Source: CAUZSN01 sp963582345
GTDB taxonomy: Bacteria > Planctomycetota > Planctomycetia > Planctomycetales > Planctomycetaceae
Direction: 5' to 3'
Assembly: GCA_963582345.1 (NCBI GenBank)
Contig: CAUZSN010000021.1
Location: forward strand, 1-30,616
Length of the DNA: 30,616 nucleotides
Below are positions 8,759 to 17,053 of this stretch, piece after piece. The notes beneath the pieces are model-generated. The model saw only the letters and a list, made by a program, of their open reading frames with translations, made no database searches and was not told where the DNA came from. How positions within the stretch are numbered: position 1 is the stretch's first letter; every line of letters begins with the position of its first letter. A program made the position numbers and the translations under genes.

Positions 8759-9946
8759 ATGGGAATGGTTCCTTTCCTACTTCTGGTTGTCGCTTTTGAT
8801 GCGCCCGAGCTTGAAATCTCGACCCTGAAGGGCGACACACACAAAGGACAGCTTCAACAACTGAACTTTTCTACACTCAAACTCAAAACGTCGGATGGTC
8901 AGACCGAAATTCCAGTCAGTGAGCTGTTAGAAGTCCGCTTTCAGATTACTACACGTCCGGAAAAGAACGATTTGGCCCAGGTCGTCCTGGTCGATCAATC
9001 TCGGATCGGCTGCGTGAAGATCGCTGCCGCTTCTCAGAATGTGGTGCTGGAATCGCCGTCGCTCGGGTCATTTACCATTCCACGATCGTCGGTGGCAAGT
9101 ATTCGATTTTCAATCATCGACACACATGTCCACAATGCTTGGCGCGACCTGTGCGAACGGACGCTTAAAAAGGACCTGCTCGTCATTCGAAAGAAACACG
9201 CTGAAGGAGACATTCTGGATCACTTGAGCGGAGTCACCGGTGACATTAACGACCAATCGATCAACTTCCTGTTGGGAGAAGACGACATTTCCATCAATCG
9301 CAATAAAGTGTTCGGAATCATTTACCGCACTCGCAAATCAGAAACTGATGAACCGACTTGCCTTGTTCGTCTGGTTGGCTCGGACGTCATCCAGACCAGC
9401 GCCGTTACTTCGGACGGCAAACAATTGCGTGCGACTTTGACCACCGGTGCTGATATATCAATCCCAATCGATAAGTTACAGTCACTCGATTTTAGCCGAG
9501 GCAAAGTCCTACATCTGTCGCAGATCAAACCGCGAGAAGTTAGGTTCACTCCTATGTTTGACTATATCCCTGGCCTGTTCGACTATCGCCGCGACTGCAA
9601 TTTAAGCGATGGCGGTCCTCTGCAATTAGGCAACGAGACATACGCGCGCGGTTTAGCGATTCATTCAAAAACTTACCTGCGATATCGGATCGGCAGAGAT
9701 TACCGACGTTTTCAGGCAATCATGGGCATTGATAATGCGGTAGCCCACAAAGGCGGGGATGTGCACGTTGTAATTAGTGGTGATGGGAAGAAATTGCTAG
9801 AAACCGATGTGCGTGGCGTCGACAAGCCTGTACCGATCGATCTGGACATTTCTGGAGTCCTGAACCTTGAGATTCTGGTTGACTTCGGAGGCGATCTGGA
9901 TATTGCCGACCATCTGGATCTGGCAGATGCAAAAGTGATTAAGTAG
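8759..9946 (+). CDS. NPCBM-domain protein with beta-strand repeats
   Basis: The C-terminal third (about residues 262-395) matches the NPCBM/NEW2 domain, a beta-sandwich thought to bind carbohydrate. Diagnostic stretches are YARGLAIHSKTYLRYRIG, FQAIMGIDN and DLDISGVLNLEILVDFGGD. Upstream are about four short beta-rich units with a common pattern, in which a strand bearing charged residues is followed by I-P-x-S/D-x-L/V. They lie near residues 21-62, 75-118, 150-190 and 200-246 and resemble small SH3/Sm-like barrels. The N-terminus is hydrophobic (MGMVPFLLLVVAFDA) and could be a short signal peptide, although it has no positive n-region. The gene starts 5 bases after the previous stop and ends 15 bases before the first HtrA gene. 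It probably acts outside the cytoplasm, perhaps binding wall or extracellular polysaccharide. Confidence 0.8.
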   Translation: MGMVPFLLLVVAFDAPELEISTLKGDTHKGQLQQLNFSTLKLKTSDGQTEIPVSELLEVRFQITTRPEKNDLAQVVLVDQSRIGCVKIAAASQNVVLESPSLGSFTIPRSSVASIRFSIIDTHVHNAWRDLCERTLKKDLLVIRKKHAEGDILDHLSGVTGDINDQSINFLLGEDDISINRNKVFGIIYRTRKSETDEPTCLVRLVGSDVIQTSAVTSDGKQLRATLTTGADISIPIDKLQSLDFSRGKVLHLSQIKPREVRFTPMFDYIPGLFDYRRDCNLSDGGPLQLGNETYARGLAIHSKTYLRYRIGRDYRRFQAIMGIDNAVAHKGGDVHVVISGDGKKLLETDVRGVDKPVPIDLDISGVLNLEILVDFGGDLDIADHLDLADAKVIK

Positions 9947-9961
9947 GCATAGGAATATTGA

Positions 9962-11758
9962 GTGCCTAGAAAAATGTTTTATGTGATCGTTGTTGTAACG
10001 CACATCGGCGCATTCGCAACGTCAGATGTTTGTGCTGTCGATCCGGCTGTTTTCGAGGCTCAACAGCGCCGTGTCGCGGTTGTACAGCGCATTGCTCCCA
10101 CAGTCGTGGCGATTTTCGCACGAGGCGCAGCCGGCAGTGGTTCCGGCGTGTTGATCAGCGCTGATGGATTTGCATTGACCAACTTTCACGTAACGAGTTC
10201 GGTAGGCGCGTTCATGAAATGCGGGCTGAACGACGGTGTTTTGCATGATGCCGTGATCGTCGGCATCGATCCAACTGGTGACGTGGCCCTGATCAAACTG
10301 CTCGGTCGCGACGATTTTCCGCATGCCAAGCTGGGCGACAGCGACAAGCTGCAGGTCGGCAATTGGGCCTACGCAATGGGCAACCCGTTTATGTTAGCAA
10401 CCAATTTTCAGCCGACCGTCACCTTTGGAATCATCAGTGGCTTGCACCGTTATCAATACCCGACAGGCACGTTTCTGGAATATGCTGATTGCATTCAGGT
10501 CGACACATCGATCAATCCGGGAAACTCCGGCGGTCCGCTGTTCAACGAGGCTGGCGAATTAATTGGAATCAACGGCCGAGGATCGTTTGAAAAGCGTGGC
10601 CGAGTAAATTCCGGCGCGGGCTATGCAATCTCGATCAATCAAATCAAACATTTCATGGACTGCCTACGTGGCGGTCGCATCGTCGACCACGCAACCTTAG
10701 GTGCCACCGTTACAGAAAATGTGGAAGGTCTGGTCGTCGTCGACAACATCCTAGAGCAATCGGAAGTCTACCGTCGCGGACTTCGAGTCGACGACGAAAT
10801 TGTCTCATTTGCAGGTCGCTCGATCCGCAGCGTTAATCAATTCAAGAATATTTTAGCGATCTATCCGAAGTACCGAAAACTGCCGCTGGTATATCGTAAC
10901 GAAGGCAAGAAAGAAAAAATCTATGTGCGATTGCGAGGGCTGCATCGAAGCTCTGAAATGACTCCCCAACGTCGGCGCTCTCGCACTATACCGAAGCCGG
11001 AAGATCCTGATCGCAAGAAACCCAGTAATAAAAATCCAAACGGCAAGGATCCAGATCGAAAACAACCCAACAGATTTTTTCCCGCTGCATCAAATCTACC
11101 GGAAAACCACAAGCACCTGTACGTCAAAAAAGAAGGATTTGCCAACTATTATTTCAACACTTTGGAACAACAGAGGACACTCACAGCCCTGAAAGAACTC
11201 GGTGACTTTTCGCAGCGTATCGGAATTTGGAGTTTCAGCGGCACGATTCAGGCCGGTTACAAATTCGAATTCACGCTCGCTGACAAAGGCCTCGGCCTGG
11301 AAATTGGCGATGACGTCTATTTTCAACCCTTAGACGGAAGCAATTTTACGGATGAACCAGAACGCTCTGGAGGTCTGCTGTTAGCGTTGTATCACCTGAA
11401 ACTTTTCTTGACACGAGGCGATGCCGTCTTCACCGAATTCTATTACCTCGGCAGCGAACCGCTAGATGGCCACGGCGAGAAAGTCGACGTGATAGTCACG
11501 TTGCTGACCGGAGTCGAATCCCGCTGGTATTTCAGTCGAAAACGGAAAATGTTCGTTGGATTCGATACGCGTTTGGAGTCAGATATCGACGAATGTGAAA
11601 TCCGGTTCGCGGGTTCCCAAACTTTCGATGGTCGGAAACTGCCCCAACAGCTGATTGTCCGTTGCGCCAATCGGAAGTTTGCGAGTTTCGACTTAGAAAC
11701 GGTCAATCTCGCTGTGGCTCCACCAAAATCCAGCCGGACAGATCGTAATGACCAATGA
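9962..11758 (+). CDS. S1C/HtrA-family serine protease with PDZ and extra C-terminal domain
   Basis: The protein has 598 residues. It starts at a GTG chosen because AGGA (9951-9954) sits 7 bases upstream; the next in-phase ATG, at 9974, is too far from it. A signal peptide ends near residue 25. The trypsin-like domain has an intact triad: His76 in TNFHV, Asp107 in PTGDVALIK and Ser189 in PGNSGGPL. A single PDZ domain spans about 245-325. A basic, proline-rich linker (about 336-372) then leads to a C-terminal beta-rich domain (about 383-590) that I do not recognise. The family degrades or refolds damaged envelope proteins. The stop overlaps the next gene's start region (11748). Of the three tandem HtrA-type genes here, only this one appears catalytically competent. 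Confidence 0.88.
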   Translation: MPRKMFYVIVVVTHIGAFATSDVCAVDPAVFEAQQRRVAVVQRIAPTVVAIFARGAAGSGSGVLISADGFALTNFHVTSSVGAFMKCGLNDGVLHDAVIVGIDPTGDVALIKLLGRDDFPHAKLGDSDKLQVGNWAYAMGNPFMLATNFQPTVTFGIISGLHRYQYPTGTFLEYADCIQVDTSINPGNSGGPLFNEAGELIGINGRGSFEKRGRVNSGAGYAISINQIKHFMDCLRGGRIVDHATLGATVTENVEGLVVVDNILEQSEVYRRGLRVDDEIVSFAGRSIRSVNQFKNILAIYPKYRKLPLVYRNEGKKEKIYVRLRGLHRSSEMTPQRRRSRTIPKPEDPDRKKPSNKNPNGKDPDRKQPNRFFPAASNLPENHKHLYVKKEGFANYYFNTLEQQRTLTALKELGDFSQRIGIWSFSGTIQAGYKFEFTLADKGLGLEIGDDVYFQPLDGSNFTDEPERSGGLLLALYHLKLFLTRGDAVFTEFYYLGSEPLDGHGEKVDVIVTLLTGVESRWYFSRKRKMFVGFDTRLESDIDECEIRFAGSQTFDGRKLPQQLIVRCANRKFASFDLETVNLAVAPPKSSRTDRNDQ

Positions 11759-12782
11759 CCGGATGACAACATACCGAACATCGTGCCTGCCAATGGCTGT
11801 TTGCTTGGCAATGTTACCTTCGGTGGCATCGATACAAACGTCGCGGCAAACGATTCGGATGATACAACCTCGAATGGTCAAGATCTTCGGAGCAGGCGGG
11901 ATCCGCGGATTGCATGCTTACGGCACCGGTTTTCTGGTTTCCCCCAAAGGGCATATTGCTACAGTTTGGAGTCATGTACTGGATGCGGACTCAATTACCG
12001 TGGTGCTGAACGACGGCCGGCGATTCCAGGCACGAGTACTCGGGGCGAAACCGCAACTCGACTTGGCCGTGTTGAAACTACAAGCCGAAAACGTGGAATT
12101 ATCGTACTTCGACATCGAGCAAACAGCCTCCGTAGGGCCGGGGACTCGCATTTTGGCATTCAGCAATATGTTCAACGTGGCAACCGGTGATGAACCGGTT
12201 TCGGTGCTGCACGGCGTGATCGCGGCCCGGACCAATCTTTCCACTCGACGAGGTACTTTCGAGATTCCGTATGACGGTCCGATTTATGTCGTTGACGCGA
12301 TAACCAACAACTCGGGAGCAGCCGGCGGCGTGCTGACAACTCAAGACGGGCAACTTCTGGCCATGATCGGAAAGGAACTGCGGAACGCCCGCAGCAACAC
12401 CTGGGTCAACTACGCGATCCCCATTGGTGAATTGAAGGAAGCAATCAAACAAATCACCAACGGCAACTTTGTTGCCCATAAGAAAAAACCGGACGAAACT
12501 GAAATACCAGTCCGCTACCATCCGCTGGACTTCGGCCTGGTCATGGTACCCGACGTATTATACCGGACACCAGCCTACGTTGATTCCGTTCTGCCGAATT
12601 CGCAGGCTGCACGCGCGGGACTGCGATCCGATGATTTAGTACTTTTTGTCAACGATGAACTGATCCAATCCTGCCGAACTCTGAAAGTGGCACTTGGTCG
12701 ATTGGAATCAGGCGATGCTCTGCGACTTATCGTTCGCCGAGCCAACCAATTGGTCCAGATCAAAATGAATGTTAAGAAATAG
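11748..12782 (+). CDS. HtrA-like protein with degenerate active-site Ser, PDZ
   Basis: The 344-residue protein has a trypsin-like domain followed by one PDZ domain (about 255-340), the HtrA order. His76 (in VWSHV) and Asp105 (in PQLDLAVLK) align with the catalytic His and Asp. The nucleophile region reads TNNSGAAGGVL instead of the usual PGNSGGPL. If the GG pair is aligned, the nucleophile is Ala202; Ser199 falls at the usual Pro position, so the protein is probably inactive. An alignment using Ser199 as the nucleophile cannot be fully excluded. The start ATG lies 8 bases before the previous stop; an in-phase ATG at 11763 is an alternative. Both lead into a signal peptide ending near residue 28. 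It is likely an exported binding or regulatory paralogue of the upstream protease. Confidence 0.82.
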   Translation: MTNDRMTTYRTSCLPMAVCLAMLPSVASIQTSRQTIRMIQPRMVKIFGAGGIRGLHAYGTGFLVSPKGHIATVWSHVLDADSITVVLNDGRRFQARVLGAKPQLDLAVLKLQAENVELSYFDIEQTASVGPGTRILAFSNMFNVATGDEPVSVLHGVIAARTNLSTRRGTFEIPYDGPIYVVDAITNNSGAAGGVLTTQDGQLLAMIGKELRNARSNTWVNYAIPIGELKEAIKQITNGNFVAHKKKPDETEIPVRYHPLDFGLVMVPDVLYRTPAYVDSVLPNSQAARAGLRSDDLVLFVNDELIQSCRTLKVALGRLESGDALRLIVRRANQLVQIKMNVKK

Positions 12783-12850
12783 CGTAGGCAATACCTACCG
12801 AACGTCATTTCGGAGTCAAACGAGTCACATCGAATTCGGAACATATTGGG

Positions 12851-14833
12851 ATGCATCAGCTCATTCTTCGATTGACACTAACATGCTGGTTGCTTTCGCT
12901 GATGTTTTCCACAGCCCTGAATGCACAGATTTCTGATGCCGAGCTCGAGGAGCTAGAGGAGCAAGCGTTCAAACAGGCTGTGGCGCTGGTCAGTCAGTCG
13001 ATTGTGCGCATTCAAACGGTCGGCGGATTGGACCATGTCAGTCGAGTGCTGACGGGGACCGGTCCGACAACCGGCCTTGCCGTGTCGAAGGACGGCTATA
13101 TTATTTCCAGCGCATTCAACTTCATCTCGAAGCCGGCATCCGTTTTGGTCACATTGCCCGATGGTCGCCGGTTTGCCGCCAACGTCGTCGCAACCGATCG
13201 ATCACGAATGCTAACTCTTTTGAAGATCGACGCTGAAAATTTAATTCCCGCTCAGGCCGCACCCAAAAAATCGTTCCGAGTCGGCCAGTGGGCGCTTGCC
13301 CTGGGCCGGACCTATGAAAGCCTGCATCCCAGCGTATCGGTGGGAATCGTCAGCGCACTAAATCGGAATTGGGGGAAGGCCGTCCAAACCGATGCCAAAG
13401 TGTCACCCGTAAATTATGGCGGCCCGCTAGTCGATATTCAGGGGCGGGTGATGGGCGTCTTGGTTCCGTTGTCGCAGCGCGGAACTAATGAATCAGCCGG
13501 TGTCGAATGGTACGACTCGGGTATCGGATTTGCCATTCCTCTGGAAGACATTCTCGCAACCCTGGAGCGTTTAAAAGCGGGCCAGGATTTGAATCCTGGC
13601 TTGATGGGAGTCACATTCAAAGGTCATGATTTGTACGGAGCCGAGCCGAAGATCGACCGCGTCCGTTACGGCTCGCCAGCTCAAAAGGCGGGGCTGAAAA
13701 CGGGAGACATTATCGTTGACATTGATGGTCGCAACGTAGTCCGTCAAGTTCAAGTGCGGCACGCCGTTGGCAATAAGCTGGCAGGCGACACGATCTCGGT
13801 CACGGTGACACGCCGTAACAAAACCGTTAAGACAAAAATGACGCTCGTCGCCCAATTGCAGGCATACGAGTCCGCATTTCTGGGCATCTTGCCGATCCGT
13901 GAAAAAGGCAACCGTCTAGGAAAACCTGGAGTCGGAGTGCGGTATCTGTATCCCGACAGCCCTGCCGCCAAAGCCGGTTTAAAGACCCGCGACCGTATTG
14001 TCCGTTTCAACAACTCGGAAGTCACCGATGCGGGAATGCTGGCCGACCTCGTCCACCGGCTGCGACCGAAGCAGCCCGCGACACTCGTCTTTCTTCGCGC
14101 GGACGCCGCAACGACTGTACAAGTCAAACTTGCAAACATTCCTAATTCGGTTCCCGGCAAATTGAACTCTGCCATAATTCCGCGCATAAATAACGACGAA
14201 AGCAGCCGACTCAAGATCGGTCGTTTTACTCAAGACGTACCAGCCTATCAGCACAGCTTCTGGGCTTACGTCCCAGACAATTACAACGCGGATTACCAGT
14301 ACACATTGATGGTCTGGATCCATCCGAATGATGACACGATGGAGGCTGCTTTATACAAACAGTGGAACCCCATTTGCGAACAACGCGGCATCATTATCTT
14401 AGCACCCAAGGCGGCGCAGATCGGCGGCTGGACCCTGGATGAGGATAAGTTCATCAAAGATATGATCGAACAGTTTCTACAGAATTATTCGATCGATACC
14501 ACTCGTATCTTTGTGCACGGGTTCTCTTCCGGCGGCCGGTTTGCCTATCACCTGGCTTTCAAGCATCGCAAGTTGATCCGAGGCGTAGCCGTCGCCGCAC
14601 AACCGCTTCGAGGACGCCTACCTGAAAACCATCCTGACTACCAACTGCAGTTCCATTTGGTGTGCGGCGACAACGACAACCTGTACCCCTTGTTCCAACG
14701 GACGGCCACCGTATTAAGACAGATGAAATTCCCGACAAGCCTCACGACCATCAAGAAGCATTTCCACACGTACCCTCCTGTCGAACAAGTCCGCGAAATA
14801 GGCCGCTGGGCTGACACGCTAGATCGAATCTGA
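12851..14833 (+). CDS. Inactive HtrA-like domain + two PDZ + alpha/beta-hydrolase fusion
   Basis: A signal peptide (about 1-25, ending ALNAQ) precedes a trypsin-like fold in which all three catalytic positions are replaced: Phe89 for His (ISSAFNF), Met120 for Asp (SRMLTLLKI) and Tyr189 for Ser (PVNYGGPLV). Two PDZ domains follow (about 250-332 and 340-428), each with an SPAxKAGLKtxD-type loop. The last 200 residues form an alpha/beta-hydrolase of the esterase/PHB-depolymerase kind. It has nucleophile Ser559 in GFSSG, an acidic residue in VCGDNDN (607 or 609), and a His in KHFHTYPP (637 or 639). The hydrolase part may therefore be active on an extracellular ester while the front part only binds. 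The gap from the preceding gene is 68 bases, with only a weak ribosome site (TTGGG). Confidence 0.87.
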   Translation: MHQLILRLTLTCWLLSLMFSTALNAQISDAELEELEEQAFKQAVALVSQSIVRIQTVGGLDHVSRVLTGTGPTTGLAVSKDGYIISSAFNFISKPASVLVTLPDGRRFAANVVATDRSRMLTLLKIDAENLIPAQAAPKKSFRVGQWALALGRTYESLHPSVSVGIVSALNRNWGKAVQTDAKVSPVNYGGPLVDIQGRVMGVLVPLSQRGTNESAGVEWYDSGIGFAIPLEDILATLERLKAGQDLNPGLMGVTFKGHDLYGAEPKIDRVRYGSPAQKAGLKTGDIIVDIDGRNVVRQVQVRHAVGNKLAGDTISVTVTRRNKTVKTKMTLVAQLQAYESAFLGILPIREKGNRLGKPGVGVRYLYPDSPAAKAGLKTRDRIVRFNNSEVTDAGMLADLVHRLRPKQPATLVFLRADAATTVQVKLANIPNSVPGKLNSAIIPRINNDESSRLKIGRFTQDVPAYQHSFWAYVPDNYNADYQYTLMVWIHPNDDTMEAALYKQWNPICEQRGIIILAPKAAQIGGWTLDEDKFIKDMIEQFLQNYSIDTTRIFVHGFSSGGRFAYHLAFKHRKLIRGVAVAAQPLRGRLPENHPDYQLQFHLVCGDNDNLYPLFQRTATVLRQMKFPTSLTTIKKHFHTYPPVEQVREIGRWADTLDRI

Positions 14834-14921
14834 ATCGGAGAGTCATTCAGTGCTTCCTGCATGAATGTCGATCTGCCATCGGCCTCCGGATACAATTCCG
14901 TACACATTATTGATTCATCCC

Positions 14922-14940
14922 AACTCGTTCCAACCGAGTT
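14922..14940 (+). terminator. Possible weak terminator hairpin
   Basis: AACTCG (14922-14927) pairs with CGAGTT (14935-14940) around a 7-base loop, followed by CTTTG. It lies 88 bases after the hydrolase-fusion gene and just before the uppP pseudogene. The stem is short and the T-tract poor, so this is only a candidate end for the long + strand operon. Confidence 0.3.
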
Positions 14941-14954
14941 CTTTGACGCCTAAA

Positions 14955-15682
14955 ATGGAAATCTTCCAGGCCGTCCTTCTTGGTATTTTTCAGGGCATTG
15001 CCGAATTTCTGCCGATTAGTTCGTCCGAACACATCGTTATCTGCGGAGAACTACTGGAACGGTTCTTTGGCACCAACCTCACTGAATCGAAGTTGCAACT
15101 GAACGTAGCATTGCACTTCGGAACATTGGTGTCGATCTTAGTCATTTACCGAGCAGAGCTGTCACAATTGATCCACCAGCCGAGGTTTTTTGTCAATTGT
15201 GCTGGCGTCAATCCCGACTGCTGCTTGTTTGTGACAGCAGGACTTCTGTTAACCGCTTGAAAGTGGGAGCGAGCTCAGTGTAGCCTAGACGAACTGTCTC
15301 TGCGTGGCGCGTTCACGATTGAAGTCTTTCAGGAAGCGGTACTAATGCCGGGTATTCGCGTTCGGGCAGCACCATCGCCAGCGGATTGCTCACCGGCCTG
15401 CGCCATGATGCGGCCACAACCTTTTCGTTTCTCATCGCCATTCCAGTCATTGCCGGATCTGTATTGAAAATTGTCATTTATCCGGCAAACAACGCGTATT
15501 CTATGGTTCCATTCTGCGTCGGAATATTTACATCGTTCCTCGTCGGTCTATTCTCGCTCCGTTGGTTAATCAAACTTGTTTCCTAGCGTAAGCTCCACTG
15601 GTTTGCTTTCTATTGCACGGCCGTGGCGACTATGACGATCGTCTGGAAAATTCTTAAACGCATCGGGCGCTGGAAACATTAG
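14955..15682 (+). pseudogene. uppP: Decayed undecaprenyl-diphosphatase (uppP/bacA)
   Basis: The N-terminus from the ATG at 14955 is clearly UppP: LLGIFQGIAEFLPISSSEH, then LNVALHFGTLVSILV. UppP regenerates undecaprenyl phosphate for peptidoglycan synthesis. Four lesions are visible. First, the loop after LIHQPRFF is shortened: the SRSG motif falls near codon 134 rather than about 170, consistent with an internal deletion of roughly 100 bases. Second, TGA at 15258-15260 interrupts LLLTA*KWERAQCSLDELSLRGAF and looks like a CGA-to-TGA change. Third, a one-base loss near 15354-15357 breaks the second signature (MPGI then SRSGSTIASGLLTGL in another frame). Fourth, TAG at 15584-15586 precedes a matching tail (RKLHWFAFYC). 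The frame ends at TAG 15680-15682. The essential function must be provided elsewhere in the genome. Confidence 0.88.
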
Positions 15683-15757
15683 CCGCTTCTAGGCCGCCTT
15701 TTCTGATTCAACTGTCTAACTTCGAGAAATAGCGTCATTAGCAATTACTACGACTGA

Positions 15758-15786
15758 TTGACCTTTGTCGCATTGCGTACCAGAAT
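15758..15786 (+). promoter_or_regulatory. Candidate sigma70-type promoter for larC
   Basis: TTGACC (15758-15763, 5 of 6 to the consensus -35) is separated by 17 bases from CAGAAT (15781-15786, 4 of 6 to the -10). It would start transcription about 55-60 bases before the larC GTG. This is consensus matching only. Confidence 0.3.
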
Positions 15787-15850
15787 TAGAATTTGGAATC
15801 TGGACGTCGTGCTGCATTAACGTCAAAGCCTTCCTGGAGAAAAATCAACT

Positions 15851-17053
15851 GTGCGGATTGCATACCTCGATTGTTCGTCTGGAATCAGCGGCGACATGAC
15901 TTTGGCTGCGTTGATCGACGCCGGGGTCAATGAAGCGGACATCCGTGCTGGGATTAATTCGTTGAAACTTTCCGGTGTCCGTTTGCTGACTGAAACGGTA
16001 ATCAAAGGAGGTTTTCGCGCGACGTACGTTCAAGTACAACATCCAGAACAGCATGCACATCGGCAACTGGAAGACATCGTGGAGCTCATCGATCAAGCCG
16101 ATGCCATCTCGCCGGCGCAAAAGGTTCTTGCGAAACGCATATTTTCGGCGTTAGCCACGGCGGAAGCCAAAGTACATGGCTCAACCATCGACAAAGTGCA
16201 CTTTCACGAAATCGGCGCAATCGATTCGATTGTTGACATCGTCGGTGCGGCGGTCGGTTTTGACCTCTTAGAAGCAGACGAAGTAATCTGCAGCCCAATT
16301 CCAACCGGCTATGGGCAAGTCAAGATTGATCACGGCATCTGTACTCTGCCGGCTCCGGGAACTGCCGAACTGTTGAAGGGCATCCCGCTGGTCGATGTCC
16401 CGATCGACTCCGAGCTAACAACTCCGACCGGCGCCGCGATCGTGAAGACAATAGTCGACCGCTTCGGCCCGTTGCCCGAAATGACGACCATAGAAATCGG
16501 TTACGGCGCGGGAACTCGCGATTTTCCCCAACGACCTAACGTGTTACGAATCTTCGTCGGAACAGTGACCGTGTCGGCCGAGTCGGATCAGGTGTTAGTG
16601 TTGGAAACGAATTTGGACGATGTCTCCGCTGAGATTGTTGGTTACACCAAACACAGACTGCTGCATGCTGGAGCGTTGGACGTATTCACCACGCCTATTC
16701 AAATGAAGAAAGATCGTCCTGGTGTGATCTTATCAGTGATTTGCAAACCTGAAAATGTGGACGTATTAGAATCGATTCTGTTCGATGAAACCGCCACGTT
16801 CGGAATCCGGCGCCATCGAATAGACCGCTCCAAACGAGCCCGACAAGAGCATTCCGTGGAAACGCCTTGGGGAACCATTCAAGGAAAAATCGGTTGGCGT
16901 CGCAGCGACAACCATGTCTTTACGCCTGAATTCGACAATTGTGCACGAATTGCAATAGCTCACGGAATCACACTGCGCGAGGTTTACCGGGCTGTCGAGA
17001 ATAGCTTTCAACAGAATCAGCCCCCCACAACTCACGAAATCCCCGATCAATAA
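15851..17053 (+). CDS. larC: LarC, nickel-pincer cofactor nickel chelatase
   Basis: The 400-residue protein carries LarC/DUF111 signatures: YLDCSSGISGDMTLAALIDAG at the N-terminus, VHFHEIGAIDSIVDIVGAA near residue 120, TPTGAAIVKTI near 195, GYGAGTRDFPQRPNVLR, and ETNLDDVSAEIVGY in the C-terminal domain. LarC inserts nickel into the pyridinium bisthiocarboxylic mononucleotide with CTP hydrolysis, making the cofactor of lactate racemase and related enzymes. The start is GTG, with GGAGA at 15836-15840, 10 bases upstream. In some bacteria larC is split into two frames joined by ribosomal frameshifting; here it is one continuous frame. larB, larE and larA are not in this window, so it is an isolated copy. 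It is probably transcribed on its own. Confidence 0.92.
   Translation: MRIAYLDCSSGISGDMTLAALIDAGVNEADIRAGINSLKLSGVRLLTETVIKGGFRATYVQVQHPEQHAHRQLEDIVELIDQADAISPAQKVLAKRIFSALATAEAKVHGSTIDKVHFHEIGAIDSIVDIVGAAVGFDLLEADEVICSPIPTGYGQVKIDHGICTLPAPGTAELLKGIPLVDVPIDSELTTPTGAAIVKTIVDRFGPLPEMTTIEIGYGAGTRDFPQRPNVLRIFVGTVTVSAESDQVLVLETNLDDVSAEIVGYTKHRLLHAGALDVFTTPIQMKKDRPGVILSVICKPENVDVLESILFDETATFGIRRHRIDRSKRARQEHSVETPWGTIQGKIGWRRSDNHVFTPEFDNCARIAIAHGITLREVYRAVENSFQQNQPPTTHEIPDQ

Noticed and set aside
9233..9244. 12-base palindrome GTCACCGGTGAC
   Set aside because: Several perfect 12-base palindromes are expected by chance in 30 kb, and it lies in the middle of a coding region.
15258..15260. UGA in uppP read as selenocysteine or recoded
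   Set aside because: UppP has no selenocysteine; the same gene also carries a frameshift, a TAG and an apparent deletion, so decay explains the UGA.
15851..17053. Programmed frameshift in larC
   Set aside because: Some larC genes need one, but here a single uninterrupted frame covers both halves of the protein.
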